The notes: a model not told the origin generated them from the letters alone. 64,000 nucleotides of DNA from Chloroflexota bacterium (GCA_028872875.1 JAGWOC010000008.1:1-64000), one strand, 5' to 3'. Shown: positions 34,004 to 42,885, numbered from the stretch's first letter. A program made the numbers and translations.

Positions 34004-34144
34004 GTGGAAGCCTACTGCCTGAAGTGCCGCACGCAGCGGCAGATGACCGACCCGCAGGACGTGACGATGAAGAACGGCAAGCCCGCGACGATGGGCAAGT
34101 GCCCGGTGTGCGGCACGAAGATGTACCGCATCGGCAAGAAGTAG
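34004..34144 (+). CDS. DUF5679-type small zinc ribbon protein
   Basis: 46 residues from a GTG start with a near-perfect ribosome site (AAAGGAGG, 4 bases before). Two CxxC knuckles, CLKC near residue 5 and CPVC near residue 34, flank RQMTDPQDVTMKNGKPATMG, ending KMYRIGKK. This matches the small DUF5679 zinc ribbons found mainly in Chloroflexota and Actinobacteria. Function unknown, likely nucleic acid or protein binding. Strong promoter, palindrome and structured leader suggest high, regulated expression. Confidence 0.88.
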   Translation: MEAYCLKCRTQRQMTDPQDVTMKNGKPATMGKCPVCGTKMYRIGKK

Positions 34145-34175
34145 GCGGCGGGACGTACGCACGACGATATCGCAC

Positions 34176-34207
34176 GCGAAGAGGGGCGGCAGTTGCCGCC
34201 CCTTCGC
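34176..34207 (+). terminator. Hairpin after the zinc ribbon gene
   Basis: GCGAA + GGGGCGGCA paired with TGCCGCCCC + TTCGC (14 bp with a 2-base bulge). No U-run, so a terminator or processing hairpin. Confidence 0.55.
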
Positions 34208-34308
34208 GCACCTGACAGCGAGCCAGAGTTAACCTTCCGCGCAGCCCACGCGTTGTACTGACGAACCTGCGAATGCGCGCGGGGCCGTGAGGACCGACTG
34301 GAGCCGCG

Positions 34309-34980
34309 TTGAGCCGCCGCAAACTGGTCACCGTCGCCGCCGCGCTGGCGCTTGCCGCGGCTAGCCTCTGCGCTGCCGCCCTGTCGCTGCGCGCGGTCGG
34401 GCCGGCGGCATCCTGGAACGTGTTTGCCGAGGGGCCGACAGCGACGCCGACGCCCACGGCGACGGCCACCGCCACGCCGACCGCCACCGCCACCCTCACA
34501 CCGACTCCTACCGCAACGCCGACCCCGAAGCCGACCGCGACGCCGGAACCGTACGTGCCGCCGCCGAACCCGCCGGCCATCCCGGGCCCACAGGTGACCG
34601 GAGAGCGTTGGATCGACGTCGACCTCGCGCACCAGACCGCGACGGCGATGATCGGCGACAAGCCGCTCTATACGGCGCTCGTCTCGACCGGCAAGCCGGG
34701 CTGGGAAACGCCGAAGGGCACCTTCCACATCCTCTCTCGCGTGCCCGACGAGACGATGACATCGGCCTCGATCGGGGCGGAGGAGTACTACGTGTTGAAG
34801 CATGTGCTCTACACCCAGTACTTCACGAACGTCGGGCACGCCCTGCACCTCAACTACTGGCGCCCGAACTACTACTTCGGGCGCATCCCGTCGAGCCATG
34901 GCTGCGTCGGCATGCGCCTGGCGGATGCCCGGTTCTTCTGGGACTTCGCGCGCATCGGCACGCGCGTCACCATCCACTGA
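34309..34980 (+). CDS. Secreted L,D-transpeptidase (YkuD domain)
   Basis: 223 residues from a TTG start (no ATG fits). Signal peptide (RRKLVTVAAALALAAASLCA), a Thr/Pro-rich linker of TPTAT repeats (residues about 44-82) and a YkuD domain with the catalytic motif SSHGCVGMRLADA near residue 195 (H-x-n-S/T-HGC). Such enzymes form 3-3 peptidoglycan cross-links or attach proteins. The ending of the domain (RIGTRVTIH) is standard. The linker would span the outer part of the wall. Stands alone. Confidence 0.9.
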   Translation: MSRRKLVTVAAALALAAASLCAAALSLRAVGPAASWNVFAEGPTATPTPTATATATPTATATLTPTPTATPTPKPTATPEPYVPPPNPPAIPGPQVTGERWIDVDLAHQTATAMIGDKPLYTALVSTGKPGWETPKGTFHILSRVPDETMTSASIGAEEYYVLKHVLYTQYFTNVGHALHLNYWRPNYYFGRIPSSHGCVGMRLADARFFWDFARIGTRVTIH

Positions 34981-35029
34981 CCGGCGTCGGCCGCCGCGCC
35001 TCGCCCGCCCAGCAGGTACGATGGGCCCG

Positions 35030-36190
35030 ATGTCACCCCCCATCGAGGACGACTTCGCGCCGATCACGGAGAGCGGACCGCTCGCGGACGAACTGCGCGC
35101 GCGCATCGCAGCCGGCGGCCCGATGACGTTCCGCGACTTCATGGAAGCGGCGCTCTACCATCCCCGCTTCGGCTACTACACGACGCACGCCGACGCCATG
35201 ACACGCGGTGGTGATTATGTCACGAGCCCCGAGGTGCACGCGGTCTTCGGCACGCTCGTCGCCAAACAGCTCATCGAGCTCTGGGAGCTGATGGGGCGGC
35301 CGGCCCGCTTCGACCTCGTCGAAGCAGGCGGTGGCGGCGGGCTGCTGGCACGCGACATCCTCCTGCGCGCGGCGCGCGCACCGGCCTTCGCGGCCGCGCT
35401 GCGCTACCGCATCGTCGAGCGCAGCCCCGCGCTCGCCGCGAGGCAGCGCCAGACCCTCGCCGGGGTCGAGGGCGCGGCCGACGTCGGCTGGCTCGACGCG
35501 CTGCCGGACGCGGTCGAGGGCTGCGTCCTCTCCAACGAGTTCTTCGACGCGCTGCCGGTGCACCGCGTCCGGCGCGAGGGCGGCGATCTGCGCGAGGTCT
35601 ACGTGACCCACGACGGGCGGCGCTTCGCCGACGCGCCGGGGCCGCTCTCGACGCCCGCGCTCGCGTCGTACTTCGAGGCGCTCGGCCTGCTGCCGGGCGA
35701 GGGCTGCCTGGCGGAGGTCAACCTCGACGCCGTCGACTGGATGAAGCGCATCAGCCGGGCCGTGACGCGCGGCGCCGTGCTGACGTTCGACTACGGCTAC
35801 GAGGCGGGCGACCTGTACGCGCCCTGGCGGCGCGACGGCACGCTGCTGTGCTTCTACCGGCAGTCTGCCTCGAGCGACCCGTACCAGCGCCTCGGCAGGC
35901 AGGACATCACGGCGAGCGTCGACTTCACGTCGCTGCGGGCGGCCGGCGAGCGCGCCGGGCTGCGCACGCTCGGGATGACGGACCAGGCGCAATTCCTCCT
36001 GCGGATGGGCATCGGCGACGGGCTGGCGTCGGTCGCGCGGGAGCGGCCGGAGCAGATCGAGGAGTACTTCGCGCGCCGCAACGTGGTGATGGACCTCATC
36101 GACCCGGGCAGGCTGGGCCGCATCAAGGTGCTGCTGCAGGGCCGCGGCCTGCCGGACGGCCCGCCGCGCGGCTTCCGCGAGGGCGCTTAG
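35030..36190 (+). CDS. MidA/NDUFAF7-like SAM-dependent methyltransferase
   Basis: 386 residues of the MidA (DUF185) family: MTFRDFMEAALYHPRFGYY, the TSPEVHAVFGTLVAKQLIE segment, SAM motif FDLVEAGGGGGLLARDIL, and SNEFFDALPVHR. In eukaryotes the homologue methylates an arginine of complex I subunit NDUFS2; bacterial substrates are not defined. ATG 35030 lies 7 bases after TACGAT, suggesting a leaderless mRNA; ATG 35021 is the alternative and would fall on the box itself. Confidence 0.92.
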   Translation: MSPPIEDDFAPITESGPLADELRARIAAGGPMTFRDFMEAALYHPRFGYYTTHADAMTRGGDYVTSPEVHAVFGTLVAKQLIELWELMGRPARFDLVEAGGGGGLLARDILLRAARAPAFAAALRYRIVERSPALAARQRQTLAGVEGAADVGWLDALPDAVEGCVLSNEFFDALPVHRVRREGGDLREVYVTHDGRRFADAPGPLSTPALASYFEALGLLPGEGCLAEVNLDAVDWMKRISRAVTRGAVLTFDYGYEAGDLYAPWRRDGTLLCFYRQSASSDPYQRLGRQDITASVDFTSLRAAGERAGLRTLGMTDQAQFLLRMGIGDGLASVARERPEQIEEYFARRNVVMDLIDPGRLGRIKVLLQGRGLPDGPPRGFREGA

Positions 36191-36358
36191 ATCCGGGGGG
36201 TGCGCTGCGTGCCACCGTCGTCCCCTCAATCATCGCCCGGCGGGCCCGGCGGCCGGGCGACACCCGCCGGTATGGGATTCCCAATGGACTGCGGGTTGTT
36301 CCGGTTCCGTAACACCTGATCGGCCGCTGGTGTGCAATGATTGACGCGAGGTGCCGCG

Positions 36359-36586
36359 ATGAGACTCAGGAAGAACCTCTCCGCAAAGCTGGGTGCGCTG
36401 GCCGCGAGCCTGCTCGCGCTGGGCGCCACGCTGGTGCTCGTGCAGCGCAACCCGCCGCCCGCGGCGAACGCCACCACGACGACGAGCGCCCCGCCGCCCG
36501 CCTACGCCGATGGCAACGGGGCGGACGCGTCCCAGAGCTACTACACCCAGGCGCCGCCCGTGGATACGCGGACCAGTGTCTCCTGA
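36359..36586 (+). CDS. Small single-pass membrane protein next to apbE
   Basis: 75 residues: basic start RLRKNLSAK, one helix LGALAASLLALGATLVLV, then a Pro/Ala/Thr-rich outer tail with SQSYYTQAPP. No recognised domain. GAGGT lies 7 bases before the ATG and the 3' end overlaps the apbE start by 11 bases, so it belongs to the same transcript as apbE and the ferric-reductase-like gene. Probably a partner or anchor in that system. Confidence 0.7.
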   Translation: MRLRKNLSAKLGALAASLLALGATLVLVQRNPPPAANATTTTSAPPPAYADGNGADASQSYYTQAPPVDTRTSVS

Positions 36587-37493
36587 CCTTGCCCGCCTGA
36601 CCTTCCCGGCGATGGGCGGCGTCGTCGACGTGCAGATCGTCGGCGGCTCGGCCGACGACACGGCGCGCGTCGAGGCGCTGTTCGCCGCGCACGAACGCGC
36701 GCTCAGCCGCTTCCTGCCGGACAGCGAGCTCTGCGCCCTCAACGCCGCCGCCGGGACGCCCTTCGCGGCCTCGCCGCTGCTCTTCGACGCCGTCAGCGAG
36801 GCCTGCGGCTGGGCGTGCGTCACGCGCGGCGTCTTCGACCCGACCGTGCTCGACGCGCTGGAAGCCGCCGGCTACGACCGGCCGTTCGCCGAGATCGCGG
36901 GGGGGACGGCCGTGCTCGACCGGCCGCAGACGCAGACCGGCCGCTGGCGCGACATCGCCTTCGACTTCGACCACGACGTGATCACACTTCCCATGGGCGC
37001 GCGGGTGGACCTCGGCGGCATCGGCAAGGGATACACGGTCGACCGCGCGATCGAGACGCTGCCGGCCCGCACGAGCGCGATGGTGAACGCGAGCGGCGAC
37101 CTGTACGCCGCGGGCGATGGCCCCGTGGGCGACGGCTGGCGCGTCGGCGTCGCCGACCCGCTGGCGCCCGAGCGGGACATCGCCGTGATCGTCGTACGCG
37201 ACCGCGGCGTCGCGACGTCCGGGTCGAGCAAGCGGCGCTGGGGCAGCGGCGACCGGCGCTACCACCACCTGATCGACCCGCGAGAGGGCACGTCTTCGGA
37301 GAGCGACCTGCTCACCGTCACCGTCATCGCCCGATCCGCGACGGAGGCGGATGTGCTGGCCAAGACGGCGTTCCTGCTGGGGTCGTCGGCCGGGCCGCGC
37401 TTCGTCGAGCGCACGGCCGGCTGCGGCACGCTCGCCGTCACCCTGCGGGGCGAGGTGCTGATGAGCGACGGCTTCCGCGAGTACCTGGCATGA
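36576..37493 (+). CDS. apbE: FAD:protein FMN transferase ApbE
   Basis: 305 residues from GTG 36576. Landmarks: FPAMGGVVDVQI, VFDPTVLDALEAAGYDRPF, VDLGGIGKGYTVDRA, MVNASGDLYAAG and the DPREG and TEADVLAKTAFLLG segments, all standard for ApbE. It transfers FMN from FAD to a Thr/Ser of a target protein outside the membrane. A typical FMN-binding target domain is not evident in the neighbours. Start inferred; ATG 36612 would cut a conserved strand. Overlaps the next gene by 4 bases (ATGA). Confidence 0.93.
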   Translation: MSPDLARLTFPAMGGVVDVQIVGGSADDTARVEALFAAHERALSRFLPDSELCALNAAAGTPFAASPLLFDAVSEACGWACVTRGVFDPTVLDALEAAGYDRPFAEIAGGTAVLDRPQTQTGRWRDIAFDFDHDVITLPMGARVDLGGIGKGYTVDRAIETLPARTSAMVNASGDLYAAGDGPVGDGWRVGVADPLAPERDIAVIVVRDRGVATSGSSKRRWGSGDRRYHHLIDPREGTSSESDLLTVTVIARSATEADVLAKTAFLLGSSAGPRFVERTAGCGTLAVTLRGEVLMSDGFREYLA

Positions 37494-38533
37494 CGCACGA
37501 GTTCTGGTATCTCTCGCGCGCCGCCGGGTTCACGGCGTACCTGCTGCTCTTCGCGTCGGTCGCGCTGGGCATCGCCGTCAGCACGCACGCCGGCAAGCGC
37601 CTGTTCGGCCAGTTCGCCCTCTTCGACGTCCACCGCTTCCTGTCGATCCTCGCCCTTGCGTTCGCCTTCTTCCACGTCTACGTGCTGCTCGGCGACGGCT
37701 ACCTCAACTACAACCCCTGGCAACTCACGCTGCCGTTCCTCTCGCCATATCGGGTGCTCGCGGTCGCCGTAGGGTCCTTCGCGATGTACACGCTGATACT
37801 GATCGTCATCAGCTTTTACGTGCGCCAGTTCGTCGGCTACCGGGCGTGGCGCGCGCTGCACTTCCTGACCTTCGCGATGTACGCGGCCGTCACGCTGCAC
37901 GGTATCACCGCCGGCACGGACACGACGCAGGCATGGGCACGCGCACTCTACGTCATCACAGGACTGATCGTGCTCGGCCTGCTGGCCTACCGCCTCCAGT
38001 ACCGCTTCCCCGCCAGCATGACGATGCAGCGCCTGCGGCTGGCGGGTGGCGGGCTCGCGATCGTGACGGCGATCGGGTTGACGTTCGGGACCGGTCTCCT
38101 GTCCGCAAAGAAGCCCTTGGCGGCGTCCGCCGTCTCACCTGTCGCCAACGCGGCCGCGCAGCCGTATCCCTTCCTGCCCACGTTCCAGGCGAACATGAGC
38201 GGCACCTACACGCAGACGGGCGACCAGACGGCGGCGCACCTCGTCATGCAGGCGACGACGAGCGGCGGCATCGCGGCCGGACTGCGGATCGAGCTGGCAT
38301 CGGACGGGTCGGGTGCGATCACGGCGAACAGCGCGGATCTCCTCGACCAGGCTACGAACAGCGTCATCTGCCGGGGCACGGTCGTCAGCTTCGCACAGAA
38401 CGGCGCGCGCATGACGTGCCGGGGCGCAGGACCGTACGCCGGCGTGCGCATGACGTTGCTGGCGCAGTTCAACGCCTCGCCGGACGGCACCTTCTCGGGC
38501 GCGCTCAGCGGCCGGATGAGCCGCGGCGACTGA
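37490..38533 (+). CDS. Ferric-reductase-like transmembrane protein with an outer C-terminal domain
   Basis: 347 residues. Six hydrophobic segments in the first ~210 residues, with paired histidines in FDVHRFLSILALAFAFFHVYV and RALHFLTFAMYAAVTLHGI, the spacing used for heme b in ferric-reductase-like/MsrQ-type domains. A final helix leads to a soluble domain of about 130 residues (LPTFQANMSGTYTQTGDQ onwards). It may carry electrons across the membrane to a flavoprotein matured by ApbE. A DGSGAITANSAD segment only partly resembles a flavinylation site. Translationally coupled to apbE. Confidence 0.85.
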   Translation: MTHEFWYLSRAAGFTAYLLLFASVALGIAVSTHAGKRLFGQFALFDVHRFLSILALAFAFFHVYVLLGDGYLNYNPWQLTLPFLSPYRVLAVAVGSFAMYTLILIVISFYVRQFVGYRAWRALHFLTFAMYAAVTLHGITAGTDTTQAWARALYVITGLIVLGLLAYRLQYRFPASMTMQRLRLAGGGLAIVTAIGLTFGTGLLSAKKPLAASAVSPVANAAAQPYPFLPTFQANMSGTYTQTGDQTAAHLVMQATTSGGIAAGLRIELASDGSGAITANSADLLDQATNSVICRGTVVSFAQNGARMTCRGAGPYAGVRMTLLAQFNASPDGTFSGALSGRMSRGD

Positions 38534-38692
38534 GCTTCCGCCGGTCCATCGTCCTGCGTTAGAATGCGGCAACGGCGCGCACGATGCGGCGCCCTCTCCC
38601 GGAGGGATCCAGATGCCCGTGAGCCCACACCCTTGCGACGGCCGACCTCTGCCCGCGCGCTCGCGCACGCCACGCAGGACGGCAAGCGGGTG

Positions 38693-39190
38693 ATGCACGA
38701 CGACAGCGTGGCGATCCGTCCGATCGACTTCGTCCGCGACGAACAGCCGCTGAAGGCATTTCTCGGCGAACGCGACAAGATGCGCCTGTCACACGCCGAG
38801 GTGGCGCTGCGCGACGGCGACTGCTTCATCTTCGTCGCCGCCGAGCGCGGCGTGCCCGTCGGCTGGGCGATCGTCCACCTGCGCTATCGCGAGGACCAGG
38901 ACTGGGATCCCGACGAGAATGGCAGGCGCTACCAGTCGGGCGACAACGCCTATCTTGAGAACATCGAGGTCACACCGCGCCTGCGCAGCCGCGGCCTGGG
39001 ACAGCAACTGATCCGGGCCGTCGAGGACGAAGCGCGGCGGCGCGGGAAGCGCCACCTCTGGCTGCACACGAGCGAAAACAACGTGAAGGCGCACCAGCTC
39101 TTCGAGCGCCAGGGATGGCAGCACGAGACGAGCATCTACCCCTCGTGGAAGCCGGACACGCGGATGCGCATCTACAAGAAAACGCTGTAG
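38693..39190 (+). CDS. GNAT-family N-acetyltransferase
   Basis: 165 residues. Motif A: LENIEVTPRLRSRGLGQQLIRAVEDEA (core RSRGLGQQL), motif B: LHTSENNVKAHQLFERQGW. These are the standard acetyl-CoA binding and C-terminal segments. Substrate unknown. A TAGAAT box is near 38560. The start at ATG 38693 (GTG 38690 possible) is chosen from the domain boundary; sequence upstream is low complexity. Followed 9 bases on by a small membrane protein gene. Confidence 0.9.
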   Translation: MHDDSVAIRPIDFVRDEQPLKAFLGERDKMRLSHAEVALRDGDCFIFVAAERGVPVGWAIVHLRYREDQDWDPDENGRRYQSGDNAYLENIEVTPRLRSRGLGQQLIRAVEDEARRRGKRHLWLHTSENNVKAHQLFERQGWQHETSIYPSWKPDTRMRIYKKTL

Positions 39191-39199
39191 AGGAGTGCC

Positions 39200-39409
39200 A
39201 TGCGCAAGACATTCGTCCGCTCGCTGATCGTCACGGCAGCCGTGCAGTTCCTGATCACCCGGCACTTCGCCGGGCAAGCGATCGAAGAGGGCCGCGCCGA
39301 GCGGATGTGGTTGATGTACCCGCTCAATGTCGTGGTCAACGCGCTGGCCTGGACGCTGATGCTGAGCGCGGCCGGCCGGATCCTGCGGGTCGCCCGCCGC
39401 GGCGCGTGA
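39200..39409 (+). CDS. Small membrane protein
   Basis: 69 residues with two hydrophobic segments (FVRSLIVTAAVQFLI and YPLNVVVNALAWTLMLSA) and a basic tail. GGAG lies 6 bases before the ATG. It is packed between the GNAT and PhzF-like genes and its stop overlaps the GTG start of the latter (GTGA), which supports it being a real gene. No family recognised. Confidence 0.7.
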   Translation: MRKTFVRSLIVTAAVQFLITRHFAGQAIEEGRAERMWLMYPLNVVVNALAWTLMLSAAGRILRVARRGA

Positions 39410-40272
39410 CGCGCGTCCGCGCCGTCCGCCACGTCGACGCGTTCACGACGGCACCGCTCACCGGCAACCCGGCGGCGGTCGTCGATGGCGACGGGCTCGA
39501 CGCCGCGCTGATGCAGCGCATCGCGCTCAACCAGCACCTCTCCGAGACGGTGTTCCTCCTGCCACCCGCCGGCCGCGAGCACCACGCGCGGCTCCGCATC
39601 TTTACACCGCGGACGGAGCTGCCCTTCGCAGGCCACCCGACGATCGCGGCAGCGCACATCCTGACCGAAGAGGGGCACGCGGCACCGGCAGCGCGCGAGC
39701 CGCTACGGCTCGAGACGGGCGCCGGCGTGATCCCGGTGGCCATCGAAGGGACGCCGCCGCTCTACACGATGACGCAGGCGCCGCCCGAGTTCCGCGCGAG
39801 TCCCGTCGCGCTCGACGCCGTCGCGGCGGCGCTCGGCCTGCCGCCGGGCGAGGTCGTGCGCGGGGAGGAGGTATCCACCGGCATCTTCTGGCTCATCGCG
39901 CAGGTGGCGTCGCTCGACGCGATGCTGCGCGTGCGCCCGGACGCGCTGCTCTTGCGGGCGCTGCACCTCGCGGTCTTCTGCGTCGGCGCCGAGGCGGACG
40001 TGCACGTGCGCGCGTTCGCGCTGCCTTCGGGCATCGCGGAGGACCCGGTGACGGGGAGCGCGAACGGCTGCATCGCGGCGTTCATCGCGCGGCACGCGCT
40101 GATGCGTGCGCAGGACGGCGAGATCCGCTACGTCGCCGAGCAGGGCGCGGAGCTGGGGCAGCCGGGGCGCGTCCGTCTGCGCGTGACCGGCGTGCCCGAC
40201 GCGCTCTCGGTCGAGGTCGGCGGCCATGCGGTCACGGTGCTGCGCGGCGAGCTGCTGCTGCCGGATGCATGA
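39406..40272 (+). CDS. PhzF-family isomerase/epimerase
   Basis: 288 residues from a GTG start. Motifs of the two-fold diaminopimelate-epimerase-like PhzF fold: HVDAFTTAPLTGNPAAVV, catalytic Glu in LNQHLSETVFLL, FTPRTELPFAGHPT and EDPVTGSANGCIAA. PhzF itself isomerises DHHA in phenazine synthesis, but most homologues act elsewhere and there is no phenazine cluster here, so the substrate is unknown. Start overlaps the small membrane protein stop; convergent with hemW 15 bases away. Confidence 0.93.
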   Translation: MTRVRAVRHVDAFTTAPLTGNPAAVVDGDGLDAALMQRIALNQHLSETVFLLPPAGREHHARLRIFTPRTELPFAGHPTIAAAHILTEEGHAAPAAREPLRLETGAGVIPVAIEGTPPLYTMTQAPPEFRASPVALDAVAAALGLPPGEVVRGEEVSTGIFWLIAQVASLDAMLRVRPDALLLRALHLAVFCVGAEADVHVRAFALPSGIAEDPVTGSANGCIAAFIARHALMRAQDGEIRYVAEQGAELGQPGRVRLRVTGVPDALSVEVGGHAVTVLRGELLLPDA

Positions 40273-40287
40273 TGAGCGTCGCGGCGC

Positions 40288-41481
40288 CTACGCGGTAGCT
40301 TCGGCCGGCTGCGGCAACAGGCGCTGGAACAGCTCGTTGCTCAGCAGGCGGCCGCGGCGCGTCAGGCGCAGGTGCGTCGCCGTCTCCTCCAGCAGCCCGT
40401 AGCCCGTGAACTCGTCGATGACGCCGCCGTACACCTCGCGCACGTCGCGGCCGTAGCGGTCGGCGAAGGCGGCGCGCGAGATCCCTTCGACGAGCCGCAG
40501 GCCGAGGATCAGCTCGTCGGCCATCGCCAGCTCGGGCGTAATCTGCTCCGCGCCGGCCACCTGGCGCATCACGCCGCGGCCATCCTCGATGCCGGCGAGC
40601 GACTCGTCCACCAGCTCCTGGTAGCGCTGCGGCAGCAGCACGGTCGAGAAGCGCACGCCATCGAGGTACGAGTGGGCGCCGGCGCCGAGGCCCAGGTACT
40701 CGCGGTTGCGCCAGTAGAGCAGGTTGTGCGCGCAGCGGCGGCCGGGCCGCGCCCAGTTCGAGATCTCGTACTGCTCATAGCCGGCGCGGGCGAGGCGGTC
40801 CTGCGTCCATTCGTACTGCTCGGCCTGCGCGTCGGCGTCCGGCGGCGTCACGCGGCCGCGCGCGATGTCGCGGGCGAGCGGCGTCCCCTCTTCGACCGTG
40901 AGCGCGTAGAGCGAGAGGTGCTCGGGCGCGAGCGCCAGCGCCTGTTCGAGGGAGCGCTCCCAGGCGGCGAGCGGCTGCTCGGGCAGGCCGTAGATGAGGT
41001 CAAGGTTCACGTTGTCGAAGCCGGCAGCGCGTGCGGCGGCATACGCCTCCTTCGCCTGGGCGGCGGTGTGGATGCGGTCGAGCACGACCAGCTCCTCATC
41101 GTCGAACGACTGGACGCCGATCGACAGGCGATTGAAGCCGGCCTCGCGCAGCCCGCGCAGGTACTGCTCGCTGAGGCTGCCGGGGTTCGCTTCGAGCGAG
41201 ACCTCCGCGTCCGGCGCGAAGGCGAACGTCGCCCGCAGGCCATCGAGGATGGCGCGCATCTCGTCGACGGGGCTGAGGCTCGGCGTGCCGCCGCCGAAGA
41301 ACACCGTCGCGACGGGCCGCTGGCCCACCGTCGCACGCCAGAGCGACGCCTCCTTCAGCAGCGTGCCCGTGTACGACGGGATCAGGTGCTCGTGCCCGGC
41401 GTAGGAGTTGAAGTCGCAGTAGCCGCACTTCGCCGTGCAGAAGGGGATGTGCAGGTAGAGGCCGATCGGGTCGCTGGTCAC
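40288..41481 (-). CDS. hemW: HemW-type radical SAM protein (heme chaperone)
   Basis: 397 residues. Radical SAM motif CTAKCGYC at residues about 15-22 (CxxxCxxC), GGGTPSLSP, VSLEANPGS, LSIGVQSFDD and the HemN C-terminal domain. HemW binds heme and delivers it rather than acting as coproporphyrinogen oxidase; the extra N-terminal residues and fourth-ligand cysteine of HemN are absent, which fits HemW. GTG start at 41481 is 6 bases after TACGAT, suggesting a leaderless mRNA. Confidence 0.93.
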   Translation of the reverse strand: MTSDPIGLYLHIPFCTAKCGYCDFNSYAGHEHLIPSYTGTLLKEASLWRATVGQRPVATVFFGGGTPSLSPVDEMRAILDGLRATFAFAPDAEVSLEANPGSLSEQYLRGLREAGFNRLSIGVQSFDDEELVVLDRIHTAAQAKEAYAAARAAGFDNVNLDLIYGLPEQPLAAWERSLEQALALAPEHLSLYALTVEEGTPLARDIARGRVTPPDADAQAEQYEWTQDRLARAGYEQYEISNWARPGRRCAHNLLYWRNREYLGLGAGAHSYLDGVRFSTVLLPQRYQELVDESLAGIEDGRGVMRQVAGAEQITPELAMADELILGLRLVEGISRAAFADRYGRDVREVYGGVIDEFTGYGLLEETATHLRLTRRGRLLSNELFQRLLPQPAEATA

Positions 41482-41552
41482 ACGTGGATCGTAGCAGGAG
41501 GGCGGGCCCGGCGACACGGACGCGGGTTTGGGTTCGGTCCGCGCCCTCGCGC

Positions 41553-42455
41553 TCAGCCTGTGACGGCGGCGAGCCAGCCGGTGGCGAGCACCGCCGAGCC
41601 GATGCCGAGCAGGCCGAAGCCAAGCTGGAGCGCCGCGGCGTCGCGGCGGAGCGCATAGGCCGCGATGCTCGCCGCGAGGCACATCGCGGCGACCGCCGCC
41701 GCCGGCAGGTACCAGCGGAGGTCGTAGCTGACAGCGGGGACGAGCCCGGCGGTCATCGCGAGGGCAAGGCCGAACGCGACCCAGCCGAGCCGCATCGACC
41801 ATCCAGCGCCCAGGCGGTGCGCGAGGCCGCGGACGCCGCCGGCGGTGTCGTCCTCGATGTCCGCGATGGTGTTCTGCAGGTGCAGCGCGAGGCCGATCAG
41901 CGCGCCGACGGGGACCAGCCACCACAGCGCGGGGCGCCACTGGCCGAGCGTGACCCAGACCCAGAGTGGCAGCGTCGGGATGGCGACCATGTACGGCACC
42001 GCGCTGAACACCGTGCGCTTCAGCCGCGCGTCGTACGCGAGGCCGCAGGCAAGGCCCAGCAGCGCGAGCAGGAAGCCGCTGGCGACGAGCGTCGCCGCCA
42101 GCGCGATGCTGGCTGCGCTCAGCGCGAGCGCGAGCACAGCCGCCGAACGCGCGGGTACGAGGCCGGCGGCGACGGGCTTCCACCGCTTGGTGCGCGCGTC
42201 GAGGTCGCGGTCGAAGTAGTCGTTGGCGACGCCGATCGCGCTCTGCGCGCAGAGCATCAGCAGCAGCATCCGCAAGAGTAGCACGGGCTGCGGGGCGCCC
42301 CGGCTCGCGACGAGCGCCAGGCCGAGCGTGGCCGCGACGTTCAGCAGCGTCGGGAACGGATGGATGATGCGGGCGGCGCGGAGCGCGCGTCGGGCGCGGG
42401 CGCGTGCGGTCCCGCCGGCGACGGCTGGTACGAGCGGGATCGCGTCCGAGCCCAC
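41553..42455 (-). CDS. UbiA-family prenyltransferase
   Basis: 300 residues, about nine membrane helices. The first Asp-rich motif is NDYFDRDLDARTKRWKP (NDxxDxxxD) near residue 82 and the second appears as TIADIEDDTAGG. UbiA enzymes attach a prenyl chain to an aromatic acceptor (quinone, heme O or chlorophyll pathways). The first helix and length fit a chlorophyll/homogentisate or menaquinone-type member, not resolved by eye. GGAGGA lies 5 bases before the GTG at 42455; TATGAT is further upstream. Confidence 0.9.
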   Translation of the reverse strand: MGSDAIPLVPAVAGGTARARARRALRAARIIHPFPTLLNVAATLGLALVASRGAPQPVLLLRMLLLMLCAQSAIGVANDYFDRDLDARTKRWKPVAAGLVPARSAAVLALALSAASIALAATLVASGFLLALLGLACGLAYDARLKRTVFSAVPYMVAIPTLPLWVWVTLGQWRPALWWLVPVGALIGLALHLQNTIADIEDDTAGGVRGLAHRLGAGWSMRLGWVAFGLALAMTAGLVPAVSYDLRWYLPAAAVAAMCLAASIAAYALRRDAAALQLGFGLLGIGSAVLATGWLAAVTG

Positions 42456-42598
42456 GCGGTTCCTCCCTGCACTGTGCTGGAGATCATACTCCGGCCGGCG
42501 CCCGGCGGATCGCGGCCGCGGGCGTCGTCGTAGGCAGGCCGGCGCTGACAGACCCTCGGGCAACCACGCGCAGATAGACAAGGCCCGGACAAACGCCC

Positions 42599-42628
42599 TT
42601 GACAGGGCAGCGGCGGCCAGACTATCGT
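42599..42628 (+). promoter_or_regulatory. Promoter of the phosphoribosyltransferase leader
   Basis: TTGACA (42599-42604), 18-base spacer, TATCGT (42623-42628). The -10 box is identical to that of the small RNA at 13.8 kb. Confidence 0.75.
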
Positions 42629-42694
42629 GGGGATAGCCGCGATGGCAGCGGCCATCCCGGTCATGAGCAATCCTTAGTGACAAGGAGGTGCTTC

Positions 42695-42739
42695 ATGAAC
42701 GACCGCATCCGCTGGGGTGTCTGGCAAGTCGACACCTGA
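42695..42739 (+). CDS. Leader peptide MNDRIRWGVWQVDT
   Basis: 14 codons with a perfect AGGAGG 6 bases before the ATG. It has two tryptophans and two arginines close together but not a run of one amino acid. Its stop codon abuts the first hairpin after it. Position between promoter and terminator suggests translation-dependent attenuation; the sensed signal is unknown. Confidence 0.6.
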   Translation: MNDRIRWGVWQVDT

Positions 42740-42885
42740 GGCTCTGCCAACCGGGCAGGGCGCGCCGATGGGCAGGCTCCAGGTACCAATGGCAGAAGGG
42801 ATGTCGTTGAACGCACAGTTCCCAGCCGTGACGGGGGTAACCCGTTGTGGAGCCTGCCGGATCTCTGAGTGACCCAAACTGAAGC

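Noticed and set aside
38290-38330. ApbE flavinylation site DGSGAIT in the outer domain
   Set aside because: The consensus is D-x-x-S/T-G-A-S/T; here spacing and last residue differ, so it is not claimed.
42695-42739. A trp-type attenuator
   Set aside because: Only two separated tryptophans and the downstream gene is a phosphoribosyltransferase of the orotate type, not tryptophan synthesis.
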